A stretch of 64,000 nt of DNA from Pithys albifrons albifrons. Taxonomy: Eukaryota > Chordata > Aves > Passeriformes > Thamnophilidae. A model generated the notes under the pieces. That model did no database searches and had not been told where the DNA came from. It saw only the letters and a program-made list of their open reading frames with translations. Position 1 is the stretch's first letter, and each line of letters opens with the position of its first letter. Shown here in pieces: positions 39,601 through 51,600 of the stretch. The translations under genes were made by a program, and so were the position numbers. The stretch is from the NCBI RefSeq assembly GCF_047495875.1, contig NC_092475.1, forward strand, positions 14,854,001 to 14,918,000, in the 5' to 3' direction.

Positions 39601-42600
39601 TGTGCTGGTTTGAAGGTGAACCAGCAGGGGAAATGAACTCACCACGAGAGAGATTATAAGTCAGACCTAAAATTTAATAATAATATTACAATAACAACAC
39701 TGATACACAAGGGAAATTGCTTTCAGCTCACAATACCCCAGCAGTATAACCCAGTGTCCTGGGGCACAAACCCAAGGGGGTTTGTTTGCCCTTGTGCTGA
39801 GACCCCTGTGGCTCCCCCAAGTCCAGAGCAAAAGGAAAAGAAAAACCTGTTGCTGCAGGCGAGGGCTGTGGTCTGGGCGAGAGTGGTGATCTCCTGCTGT
39901 CGAGGTCCTGCTGCTGCTCTGGATCCGACGAGAAGGTTCCCGAGGTCTTCTTACCCACCACTTATGTACCCTCAGGGAGCACTCAGTCCCTCCCCCTGGG
40001 CGGGGACTCACACAATGGGTGATTAACTCTGGGAGCCAGGAGGTGTTGAGCTGTTGATGGCCCATTAGCAGCTCCGCCCCCCTCAGGCTGGGTGTGGGGG
40101 AGATAATGGCTCCCTGGGCAGCTGCTGCTAATGGCCCATTGTCCTTGGGGAATGAATAGAGGGGGTGGAATACACAGGTTTGATCACCACCACACAGGGT
40201 TAGCTGGTCCCTCCAGCTGAACTAGGACAAAAGTGTACACAGTTTATTTTCAAAGTTTATCTGTGAACCTTTACTCAAAACCCAAGCATTTGCCTGCAGC
40301 TGTTATTTGGCTTTCACTCACAGCTGTAAATGTGCTTGCAAATTAACTAGTGAGCTTTGGGGAAACAGAAGCAGCAACCAAAGGCCCATACCAGCACAGC
40401 TGAATAGATTATGTCAGAACTGTTTAATTCATTTTGCACATAATGCCAGCTGTCTGTTTCTTTTATGACTCTCCAGTGCTAAATTGTAGCATATGTGATT
40501 TGTACTAGTCATCTAATTTTGGAAGTTCTCTGCTGCATCAAGGGAAGGGTCACTCTGATCTCATCTCCAGCAGGACCCAGACCCAGGCATGGCAAAAAAG
40601 AAGCTGATATAGTTTCCAAAAGGAGGTTTTCCTCTAATTATTGGCTAGTTTAGTCAGGAGGGGTTTTCATTTAAATAGCATTTGCAATAACAAACAAATG
40701 AGGTTTGTTTAGTTGAACTGATTTTTAACTGTTCACTAATACCCTAAAACCAATGGTTTGGTCATAGAGAAAATGTGGTTTCTTCTGACTGGAAATGTGG
40801 CAATCTGAGCTTTAAAGTGGACAAAGAGGATATCAGATTATGACTGTGATTTCTGGGAATCAATTCTTTAGATCTGTGCAGAATTGAGCACTTGATAAAA
40901 TAGCAGATAGGGAGGTTTCTGTCAGGAGAGTGTGGCTGAAGAGTGGAGAAGGCTCATCACCAGGTAACCCTCTATTTTCTCTTCCAAAGGTGGGACAGAG
41001 AGAAGCTCTCTGAGTGTGTGATGTCAGGCTGGCCTGATGTGTGTGATGTCACTGTTGGTCCAGAGCACTGAATCAGGGTTCTTGCTGTCTAAGCTGTATT
41101 TTTGCAGAGGAGTTCCATCTGTCTACACCTATAACTTGGCTGCTGCACTTTGTGCTTGTATTTTTATTGTTTAACCTGAGATCTTCTGGACTTGATTTCT
41201 GATGTTGGTAGATGGGAAATGCAAGTACTCAGCCCTGAGCTCAAATAAAGCTTCTTCAGTAAGGGCATTCATAATTTTAAGACCACTCAGAAAGGCTGTG
41301 CAAATCCTTTCTGTGCCTCAGTTTTCAGTAACACCACCTCATTCCTTCAGCTGCAGCCCTGCTCCTGCTCAGAGCTTTGCTGAGGCCCTGGCACATCCTG
41401 GTGAAGAGGTTCTGCAGCATGCCCAGTATAACAGCTCCTACATGCAGATATGACTTGTGAATGTGTTCCCATGCATTAACTGCAGCCAGCATGGGCTTTG
41501 CCTGAATTACATTAATCTCTTTCTGTATGTGAAGGACAGGAGATACAAACCAGATAGTGGTTCCTTCATGTGGAATCAGTCATTCTTCATTTAAAATGTA
41601 GTTAACAAGAGGACACCCTTCAGGGTACGTTCTACTAAAAACTCATTTGAGTGGCATACTGATATTTGTGAATCCCCTGCAGAGTGTTACATATTTCTTC
41701 CCATTTGGACTTCCTGTCTGTATGGCTGTTTATAGTAACTATTCCTTACAAATGAACATTTTTTGTCTTTGCAGGTAGTGCCTTCCTCAGTGCTGTGTTC
41801 CTGGCCTTAGCAACATACCAGTCACTCTACCCTCTCACACTGTTTGCTCCAGCCCTCCTTTACCTTTTGCAGGTAGATGATTTCCAGCTGTTGTGACCCC
41901 TTGTCTTCTTGTGCAGGGACAGCCCTTGGCTGTTGAGAGGGGAGTCAGGCAAATGCAGTTTCAAAAAAAATGACTCTCCTCAAGCCATGGCAAGTTTGAA
42001 ACCTTAACAGGAATGCCTGTGAGTGGAGAGAAGGGAGCAGAAAGTCACCTACACTTGCCCTAAATAAGTGCTGTTCTCTGTTTTGTGTGAATAGCAATGA
42101 GGGTTTTAGATCTGGAGAAGTTCCTTTGCACTGACTGGATCATTGAGCTGTGTTAGCACAAGGACCTGTGTGTTTGATTTGCTCAAATTCAGAAATGCTG
42201 ATTTGGGGTTTGATGGCAAAAGGCATGTGCTTGTGAAAGAGACTGGTTGTCCTTTCTCTATTACCAGGACCCCCAGATTCCAGCAGGGCTGACCTTGCTA
42301 ATTTTACTCTGCTATGGGAGCAGTGTGAGGCTGTGAACACCACCAGAGGCTTAGCCCACTTCACAAATCACTTTGTGATCATTTTTATTATTTTTGCCAC
42401 TCTGAAATCCTACTGTTGTGCATTTCCCCAGTCTTTCTTGTTTGCTTTGGGTATTGATATCTAATCCTAACTACAGGTTCATGACAGCATATTCCCAAAT
42501 CTCTCAGTTTCCAAACAGAATGGGACTCAGCTCTAGTTCATTTACTTTCTGAATACCTCTTACTTTATTTAAGAAAATTTAGTATTACTACTCTGAACGA

Positions 42601-45600
42601 GACAAGAACTTCTGCAGAGTCAGTGTTGCTTTTTCAGTTTGGTGATTTTTAGGAGAATTTACTTTATGTAGTTTTATATTTTGCTCCCATTTGTTCCTCT
42701 TTCAACTTTAGCCAAAGTAAATTGTGACTAAAGTACAAGCATTGTACATCAAATTCACAAGTAACACATAACTTTGATGTGTGATTGCCTAATTTGCATC
42801 TTTTAAAGGCAGTCATGCTAGTGTGTGTTCTTTTATCCAAATTTGTCAGTGAATTTGCCTGCATTCTTTGTGCAGAGCTAAATCACTTTTCTCCAGTGCT
42901 TTCCAATCTGTCCTGCCAAAAGTTGTTGGTAAATTTGCTTACATTGTTCCAGTAAGAGACACTAAACATGCTATGAATGAGAAAACAGGGTGCTGTACAC
43001 AGAGCCCAGGGCAGCTGGGATGAGTTCTCTGCACATATCCTGCCATTGCAAACCCCAGTACCCAATGGAAAAGCCACATCACTGACCTGGAGTTGCAGAA
43101 CTCAGTGATTCCCAAAGGTGTTTGCCCCTGTTGGACTGGGATACCCATATGTCATGTTATGTGACAGGGGCTTGTGGTTGACCTGTGACAAGGACATGTG
43201 GCAGTGGCAGGACTGCAGCAGTTGTCTTTGAGGAAGGAGCTTTTCAGGGCGGCTCCTCAGTGCACGGGAACCCACTCCATGGCCTCTTTCCCTGATTTCA
43301 GGAGAGCAGGAGTGCCAGGCCTTGTGGTGGAGACCAGGGGATGGTGGGTCATGGAGCGAGCCCTTCAGTCACCCTGCTGAGTGGGTGTGTGCAGTGGAAG
43401 GCAGGCCCCAGTGCACTGCTGAGCCATGTCAGAGACAGTGGAGCTGGAGCAGGGGTGTGGGGTGTGGGGCGTGACCCGCTGCAAGCACAAGGGACCAGCT
43501 TTGCTGCTGTGTTTTCAAGCACAGTTCTGGAAATACGTGCAGTATGTGTCCCTTCATTGGCCAGAGTGAAGAATAACCCAGATTGTGCTTGAGAGCTGCA
43601 CCTTCCAGTGCCACAGTGCCAGTGTTTGATGCTTTTTTGTGTTGATTTAAAATGATGTGCTGAACGCTCAGGCTTTCTTGTGGCTCTCACCTGACAAGGT
43701 GCTTCTGTTTTACTTTCAGCGTCAGTTCATACCAATCAAACTGAAAAGCAAAAGCTTCTGGCTCTACACCATGCAGTATGCATCCCTCTACCTGTGCAGC
43801 CTGGTAGTGATCATCTGCCTCTCCTTCTTCCTCCTCAACTCCTGGGATTTTATCCCATCTGTTTACGGATTTATGTAAGTGTAAGGATTCTTACTGGTGG
43901 TTTTCTGTCTGGCAACTCCACCCATGTTGTTTCTTGTCCATCACACATGGATGCCCCACTGCCTGCCCCAAGAATTGTGGGATCTGTGACTTACTGGCAA
44001 TGCAAGAAAAGAAAGAATATGTGAAGGAGAGCAGCCAACTTCTGTTAGTTGGGTAATGGCCAAAATTAAAGACAGCTGTTTTCCACTGAATTGATTGGAA
44101 ATGGATTTGACTGGTGAGCTACCATAGCTGTGAAATTTTCATCTCTGGAAAGATGTCTGTTTGGGAATGGTTTACATCCTGCTGGGGCTTCAGGAAGGAT
44201 TCATCAGCAGGATTTAAACCTGCTCTCCATGTTTTCTCATCCCTTTGGGTTTTTTCCATAGATTTACAATTTAGGTCCTGCAATAGCATAAAATGATTAA
44301 TTAAAGTAACAGAAGCAGGGCAGTAAAAAACAACCATTTAAAAATTTACCTTGACTTTTCTTTTCAACTTTCAGCCTCTCTGTTCCAGATCTGACACCCA
44401 ATATTGGCCTTTTCTGGTACTTCTTTGCAGAGATGTTTGAACACTTTAGTCTTTTCTTCGTGTGTGTGTTTCAAATCAATGTGTTCTTCTACACCATTCC
44501 CTTGGCAATAAAGCTAAAGTAAGTATGAGTGTGTTTCTCTGCTACTGTTTTTACTCTTAAGTTGTCCAGTGGGAGCTTAGAAAGCTGGAGTCAGATGTCT
44601 GGATCTACAAGCCTGGAAAAGATTTTTAACATTTCTCATTTCCCATAGTTTCAGTCTGTGTTCCTCTTAAATAGACTTGGGCTCTGGAATGTCACCATGT
44701 GTTGCAAGGATCAAAAGAGAGCAGAAACTGAGGTGCCTGCTCCGTGCCAGCATAGACCAGTGTAGTCAGAAAGCAAGAACTCCTGGCTGGAACTTCAAGT
44801 TCTTTATTGTCAGAAAAAAAGTGAAAACTTGGGGACTTTCCTGGCTGACTGTATTGACAATGTTACCTTTCTTTCTGATAAAAACACCCATAACCATCCC
44901 TGGATCCTCAGGGGGCTTATCCTTTCACATGAAATGGATACAGACGTCATGAGGTACCAGGGGGATATCCATGGGCTTCTCCAAATCACCGTCAGAGGGA
45001 AAGTGCTGGTTGCTTTTGGTGAATAAGCCAGAGCTGGGGAGGAGCAGCATAGGTGACTGATGGTAAAAATGTGTGTTGAGTGAGGCCCCAGGTTTCTGTG
45101 TGAGGGCAGATGTGGGTCCCTGGCACTGCTGCTCTGCAAAGCAGCTCCGTCCGCCCCACTCAGCACTCAGAGCCTTATCTGGAGAGAACAGGGGTGCGAG
45201 AGCCACAGTGTCTCCTCTGTGGAAGACGTGCTCCCACAGCACATCTGTGCCTTTGCTCATGTTCAGTTCCAGTTTCCAGCCACCCTGCTGCATCCTCTCA
45301 CTGTTTGTTTCTTCTCCCTGCCAGAGAACACCCTCTGTTCTTCATGTTTGTCCAGATCGCCATCATTTCTATCTTCAAGTCCTATCCCACTGTGGGAGAC
45401 ATTGCACTATACATGGCCTTCCTTCCAGTCTGGAGCCATCTTTACAGATGTAAGTTCTTTGTGCTTAGTTATTCCTTATCTGGAATGGGAAAGGACCTGC
45501 AAAATAATTGTCACCACTAAACCAAACCACGCTCATGTTCACAAGCTCTTGTGGCCTCTTGGGGGTGTCTGGAAGGAGGCTTGGGTTAGTTTTTTTGTTT

Positions 45601-48600
45601 TGTTTTTTTTGAGGTGACACAGTCCCTAATATGTCTTTAGGACTAGGGTTGAAATTGGTTGAAGAGGGAATTTTCACCTGTACCTTATCTTCCTCCTCTC
45701 TCCAAGTTGTTCTGAAGATTAACTTTTTTGTAAGAACCTTTTACAATCCTGCACAATGTATGTGACTTATTTGAAGTACATCCATCCTCCAAATGCTTCA
45801 CTCCCATTCAAGGCTGTGTAATTTGAACAGTGTTCCTGCAATTGGTGAGTCCCCCAGCCTTAAAATGCTGCACCTTGCAGTGGTTCTTTGTTTTGCATCT
45901 GCTTGTTTCCTTAGAGTGGAAGTAACTGAATTACTCCAAGCAATCATCTGGTTTTTCTGAAATGCTCCATAAAGACCCTCTTGAAATCACCAGAGAGCTT
46001 CTTGAGGACTTTCAGGCTCAGTCTTTAGAACTGCTGCCCTGAGGAGATTTGGAAGTGCTGTGTTTTTCCTGGTGTTTCTTGCTTAAACCAACTGCTTTGA
46101 CCAGCCCTGCCAGGTTGTCCAGGCCTTTTACTGCAGCCTGCTTCCAGCCAGGCCAAGTGTGTTCATGGATGGCTCACCTCCCTGTTGTAGGAGACATAAT
46201 AAGGAGTCAGGAGACTTGGGAGACCATCTGCTCTGTAGGTTTCAGACTCAGGAGAGCTGAGGCCAAAGCAGCTGTGACCAGACCTGGCAGGAAGCCCCAG
46301 GCTGGCCCTGAGCACGTTACAGTTGTAGTGGGTGATGTTTTTCTGAGAAGTCCTCACTCAGTGTAGTTCAGTTGCACATTTTAAGCACCCGGCGATAGGG
46401 ACAGTCATCTGTCATGTGCTTCCACCTCAGTGTGTGAACAGACCTACTGATCAAGAAGTTTAAAATAGGTGTGAAGGGATTTGGATGTGACAATGCTCTT
46501 TAACATGAGCTGCCTTCAGGGGCAATGGCTGAGCTGTAGCCAAGCACAGCAGCACAATTGCACAAGGACAGATTACACCACTGCTGCCTAAGTACAGGCA
46601 TAAACGGTTCACAGAAGGCAAAATCTCTTCTGGCCTGGTACTTCCCAGCTCTTTTAGGCAAAGTTGTGCTTGGTTTCTGTCCATCTGACAGTCTTGGGCA
46701 GACTGATGGATTCTGATCCTACCTGCACCTCCTGAGATCATGTGTTTGTCAATGCATTTGGCCTCTATGAGTTTCTCTATGAGAAAGCACCTTCTATGGT
46801 GCTTTCATTTCCTTGCCAACTCCCAAGGAAACCTCTCTTTTCCTATGGCCCACAGGTTCATTTTTTTCCTTTGTCATTAGCTTGATGAGGCTGGGGATTG
46901 ATGTGCTCTGCTCTCCAAATTGTGGTGCTGCTGGAAAGGCCCCTCTCCATTTTGCTGGTTACTGTAGTGTAGGCACCAAAAAGCCAAAGTCATCCAAGGA
47001 AGAGTGTTTGGAAGCAGGACCTAGAATGAAAGAGCTACAGGTGAGGATTTCACACTGAAGCAAAGGTCAGGAGTGTTTATTTTGAAGGGAAATGTAGAGG
47101 ATTTCTTATAAAAGCTAGCCAGGAAGTTACTAAAGCAAACTATGAAAGGTTATAGGAGAGAGGTATGTGTTGGCAAGAGCCTCTTGTCCCTGCACACTTC
47201 TTAGGTCCCATTGCTGGTTGTGTGAGTGTGGCTGCTCAATAATGCACCATTTTAACAGCTTGGTTTTCTTTTGCAGTCCTCCGGAACATCTTCATCCTGT
47301 CGTGTGTGCTCATTTTCTGCTCCTTCCTGTTCCCCGTCCTGTGGCATCTCTGGATTTATGCAGGAAGTGCCAACTCCAATTTTTATTATGCCATCACGTT
47401 GACTTTCAACATCGGGCAGGTGAGCAGAGCGAGCAGCCGGGGCTGCGGGCAGGGCGCTGTGGGGGCCTGGCAGTGCAGGGAGCTCTGCAGGACGTGGCTG
47501 TCTCTGCACCCTGCCTGCTCCTGCACAGCAGCTTCCTGGCTCTCCTCATGGAGTCTGCCTGCGCCTCCCTCTCTGGCACACTAATGGGGAAGAGTTCTGG
47601 TGGTATTTTAGCTACAGCTTAACAGTCCAACCAGACTGTGCTGGAGCAGAGGAAAAGCCTCTCAGTATGGTAGGACACAGCAGATGTGAATGCAGAAGGG
47701 CAGTAAGAAAAGCTCCAGAGCAGCACCAGTGGGCCAGAAAACAGGCAAACGAGAACAGCCCATGCACAGGGACATGGCACCAGTTGGTCTGAGCATTGCA
47801 CCTCACTGAGATGTGGGCTCAGGGGCACGTGCAGGGTCCCAGTGATGCCCTCCCTGCCTTTCTCAAGGCTCTTCTGGATACATGACTGCCACTGGCCTCA
47901 GGCACCCTTGAATGATGGAGAGCACACGGGTGCTACAACCTTTTGTAAGTCTTTCATCTGTGCTGTTTGTCATGTCCCTGAGCCCTGGGACAGTTTCACA
48001 TGTGGGTGAGCAGAATGTTCATTCCATGTTAAAGTTGCCTTCATTTTGAATGTGCCTCAGCCATTTGTGCTTGTCTGCTTCTCCTAAAGCCAGGGGAGCA
48101 GTTTGGCCAAGGGCTGAAAAGCACCTACTTGTACATTCCCAACCCCTTGATAAATGGGGAAAAAACCCATTTGGTAAAAGCCAAAAAAAGAGACTTCAAA
48201 GGGTGAGGGGGAGAATAGAGATACTGCTGAGAGGGGCTTATAGGAAATTGGAAGTAGTTCATTAGCTCTCTAACTACATGTCTTGCTATGGAATGAAGGG
48301 AATAGTAAAACTTTAATTCAAGATACCAGGTGTTGATATTCTAAGAGGATTTTATTACCAGCCTGAAAAAGTCAGAGCAGATCATGCAAGGTCTTGTGCT
48401 TTGTATAAATGCAGACAGAGCAAAAGTACCTTTTGTTTTGCTTGTAAAAAAACCTGTCCCTCACCCCCACCAACCTCAGCTCTTCCTTTTCCCATTTAAA
48501 CATCTGCAGAGAAATTTAGTGAGAAATTTAGTTAGAAGTGAAATCTCCTGCACTGACAGAGCCTGTCAGCAGTTTAGCAAAGCAAGTGGAGCATGGCTGT

Positions 48601-51600
48601 TTCCCTCTCCCTGGGCACCTCTGCCCTGCTCTGTCTGTTCTCCTTCACACTTTCTCCCCTGACCTCAACAGTCTGCAGCTTCGTTTCTCTTTCCCACAGT
48701 CTCCACCTGGTCCTCCATCCTCTCCTGTCCTGTCATGGAGCCTCTGCAGCAGCTGCTGTGTTTTCTGTGCTGTATTGCACAGCAACCCAGGCAGACTCTG
48801 ACTGTCCCTCCTTCCATGCCCTAAGCACTGCCTCATACTTCAGGTCATACAGTGCCAAAGCAATGCTTTAAGTGGCATCTGGAGAATAACTACCAACTCA
48901 GGATGGCACAGAAAAGGTTTTCCATTCCAGCTATGTGTTCCTGTGTGCAAATGGCAGGGGGCAGTAGTCCTGGAAAAGGGTCGCAGTGCAAGAGGCTGTG
49001 ACAAATGACATGACTGAGCCAGGTCCCTGCCCCAGCCCAACCTGCCCCAGCAGAGGCAGCTTCTCAAGGTGGCTGCTTTAGAGGAAGAACTGACACCCCC
49101 TCCTGTGACCCTGGGGCTCCCAGGCGAGGGAGCAGACCCACAGTGGGCCTCAGTACAATCAGAGCTGTACTGGCTTGGGGCAGAGCAGCTGGAAAGCTCT
49201 GCCCATAGGAAAAGGACCTGGGGGTGCTGGTCAGCAGCAGCTGAACATTGGCCCAGGTGGCCAAGAAGGCCAATGGCACCTGGCCTGCACCAGCCATAGT
49301 GTGGCCAGCGGGACCAAGGCAGTGAATGTCCCCCTGTGCTGGGCACTGCTCAGGTACCTCCAATCCTGGGGTCAGTTCTGGACCCTTCCTGGTAGGAGGT
49401 TGTAGCCAGGTAGGGATCAGGCTCTTGTCCCAGGACCAAGTGACAGGACAAGAGGAAACAGCCTCAAGTTATACTAAGAGGGTTTTAGATTGGATATTAG
49501 GAAAAATTTCTTCACCAAAAGGGTGGTCAGGTGTTGGAACAGGCTGCCCTGGGCAATGGTGGAGTCACCATCCCTGGAAGCATTCAAAAGCCATGTGGAT
49601 GTGGCACTTGGGATCATGGCTTAGTGATGGACCCGCCACCTGGTTTAATGTTTGGACTCAATGATCTTGGAGGTCTTTTCCAACCTTAGTGATTCCATGA
49701 TTCTGTGAAAGTGGGGCTGAGGAGGGAAGGACCTGTGTGATTTCCACAGTCAGGTTTCCATGTTCACTGCAGTTCTGTGGCCCCTCAGTTGTGATTTCAC
49801 ACCACATCACAGCCTGAGGTACACACTCCTCCAGGAACGTGCCAGCCTCCAGGCTGTGGGGCAGCAGACTCAGACCTGGACCAGGAGAATGTGGGGGACA
49901 GTCAGCTCTGTTCACCACTCAAAGAGAGGCAATGTGAGAACAAATGCAGGGTCAGCTGCCCCACAGAGAGGGCATGAGAGCAAAGGGGGAGGCAGGAGAT
50001 GCAGCAGTGGTGGGGGTGGAAGAAGGGCTTTGACCTGGTATGGCTCTTGGATTTTGTACTGTGGAGCCACAGCCTTGAATTTTGGCTCTTCATCCCTTGG
50101 CCTGGTAAGTGTTATTTGTTAAACTGCTAAAACTTCTGTTGGCTAAGGCTGAACTGGGGAGCTGTGGAATTCCTTCTGCTGCCTGCACACTTCCTACCCC
50201 TTCAGAGTAGAAATGGTAGCTGTTCAGCCTGGATAAGAGAAGACTCCATGGAGACCTGAGAGCCCCTTTCTGTGCCTGAAGGGGCTCTGAGAGAGCTGGA
50301 GAGGGACTTGGGGCAAGGGCCTGGAGGGACAGGACAAGGGGGAATGGCTTCCCACTGCCAGAGGGCAGGGATAGATGGGATACTGGGAAGAAATTGTTCC
50401 CTGTGAGGGTGGGCAGGCCCTGGTACATGTTGCCCAGAGAAGCTGTGGCTGCCCCATCCCTGGAAGTGTCCAAGGCCAGGTTGGACAGGGCTTGGAGCAA
50501 CCTGGGATAGTGGAAGGTGTCCCTGCCCATGGCATGGGGTAGAAATAAATGGCATCTGTAGTTGTGCTTATGAATGCATTTGTGCTCATAAGAGCATTAA
50601 GTGCTAACATTGTCCAAACACAATAGCTCAGCAGGCAGGAGCTACAGAATATCCTGAGCTGGAAGGGGCCCACAAGGATCGAGTCCAGCTCTTAAGTGAA
50701 CGGCCCATACAGGGATCGAACCCGCAGCCTTGGTGTTATTAGCACTGTGCTCTGACCAGCTGAATGAATCTCAGGATCATGATTCTTGAGGTCTCTTCCA
50801 ACCCAAACCATCTGTGGATTCTGTGGTGAACAGTCACAACTGAGAAGTTTTGATAGCCAGCAACAGCAGAAGACTCTGCATTTGAGTTGAACTGCATGAC
50901 AGTTCACCCAGGAAGTTTACAGAGATCATCTCGAGTGTGATCACATGGCATACACAGGACAACCAAGGGATCAGACCCAGCCAGCAGGGGTTTTGGAAGA
51001 GCAGGTCCTGCCTGATCAACTTGATCCCCTTTTGTGACCAGGTGACCTATCCTAGTGGATGAGGGAAAGGCTGTCTGTGTCTGCCTGGACTTGAGCAGAA
51101 CTTTTGGGACTGTCTCCCACAGCATTCTCCTGCAGAAGCTGCAGCCCTGAGCCCAGAGGGTGGTGGTGAATGGTGCCACAGCAAGTCAGCATACAGTCAC
51201 TGATGGGGTTCCCAGTACACAGAATTGGGTCTAGTCCTGGTTAATATCTTTATTGATCATCTGGATAAGGGAATCAAGGGCAGCCTCAATAAATCCATGG
51301 ACGACACCCAGTTGGGTTGGAATGTTGATCTGCTGGAGGGCAGGAAGGCTCTGCAAAGGGATCTGGACAGGCTGGATCAATGAGCTGAGACCAGCAGTGT
51401 GAGGGTCAACAAGGCCAAGTGCAAGATCCTGTCCTTGGGTCACAACAACCCCCTGCAGTGCTCCAGGCTGAGGGAAGAGTGGCTGGAAAGTGCCTCTTGG
51501 GAAAGGACTTGGAGGAGCTCATTGACAGAAGCTGAATATGAGCCCTGGTGGCCAAGAAGGCCAATGGCACCTGGGCTGTACCATCCACGTTGTGGCCAGC

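Larger units (their letters stand above)
33523..40229 (-). mobile_element. Full-length ERV-L-like provirus, copy 2 (PIGU intron 6, antisense), coding frames open
   Basis: The element has LTRs at 33523-34151 and 39601-40229 (629 bp each), which look identical by eye, and is flanked by a 5-bp duplication aaagt (33518-33522 and 40230-40234). It is an insertion separate from copy 1, since the duplications differ and the internal sequences differ at scattered sites and in the gag repeat. Gag and pol are each uninterrupted except for the UAG between them. No env is present: the pol stop lies about 90 bp from the 3' LTR. Identical LTRs imply recent integration. The antisense orientation is the one usually tolerated in introns. 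Confidence 0.96.

Noticed and set aside
25443..40229. The two proviruses as one tandem or segmental duplication
   Set aside because: Each has its own 5-bp target duplication, PIGU exon 6 lies between them, and they differ in LTR sequence and gag repeats.
50690..50765. A tRNA-Ile gene on the minus strand
   Set aside because: The acceptor stem is not intact and substitutions fall in the stems. It runs straight into a CR1-type tail, so it is a SINE head.
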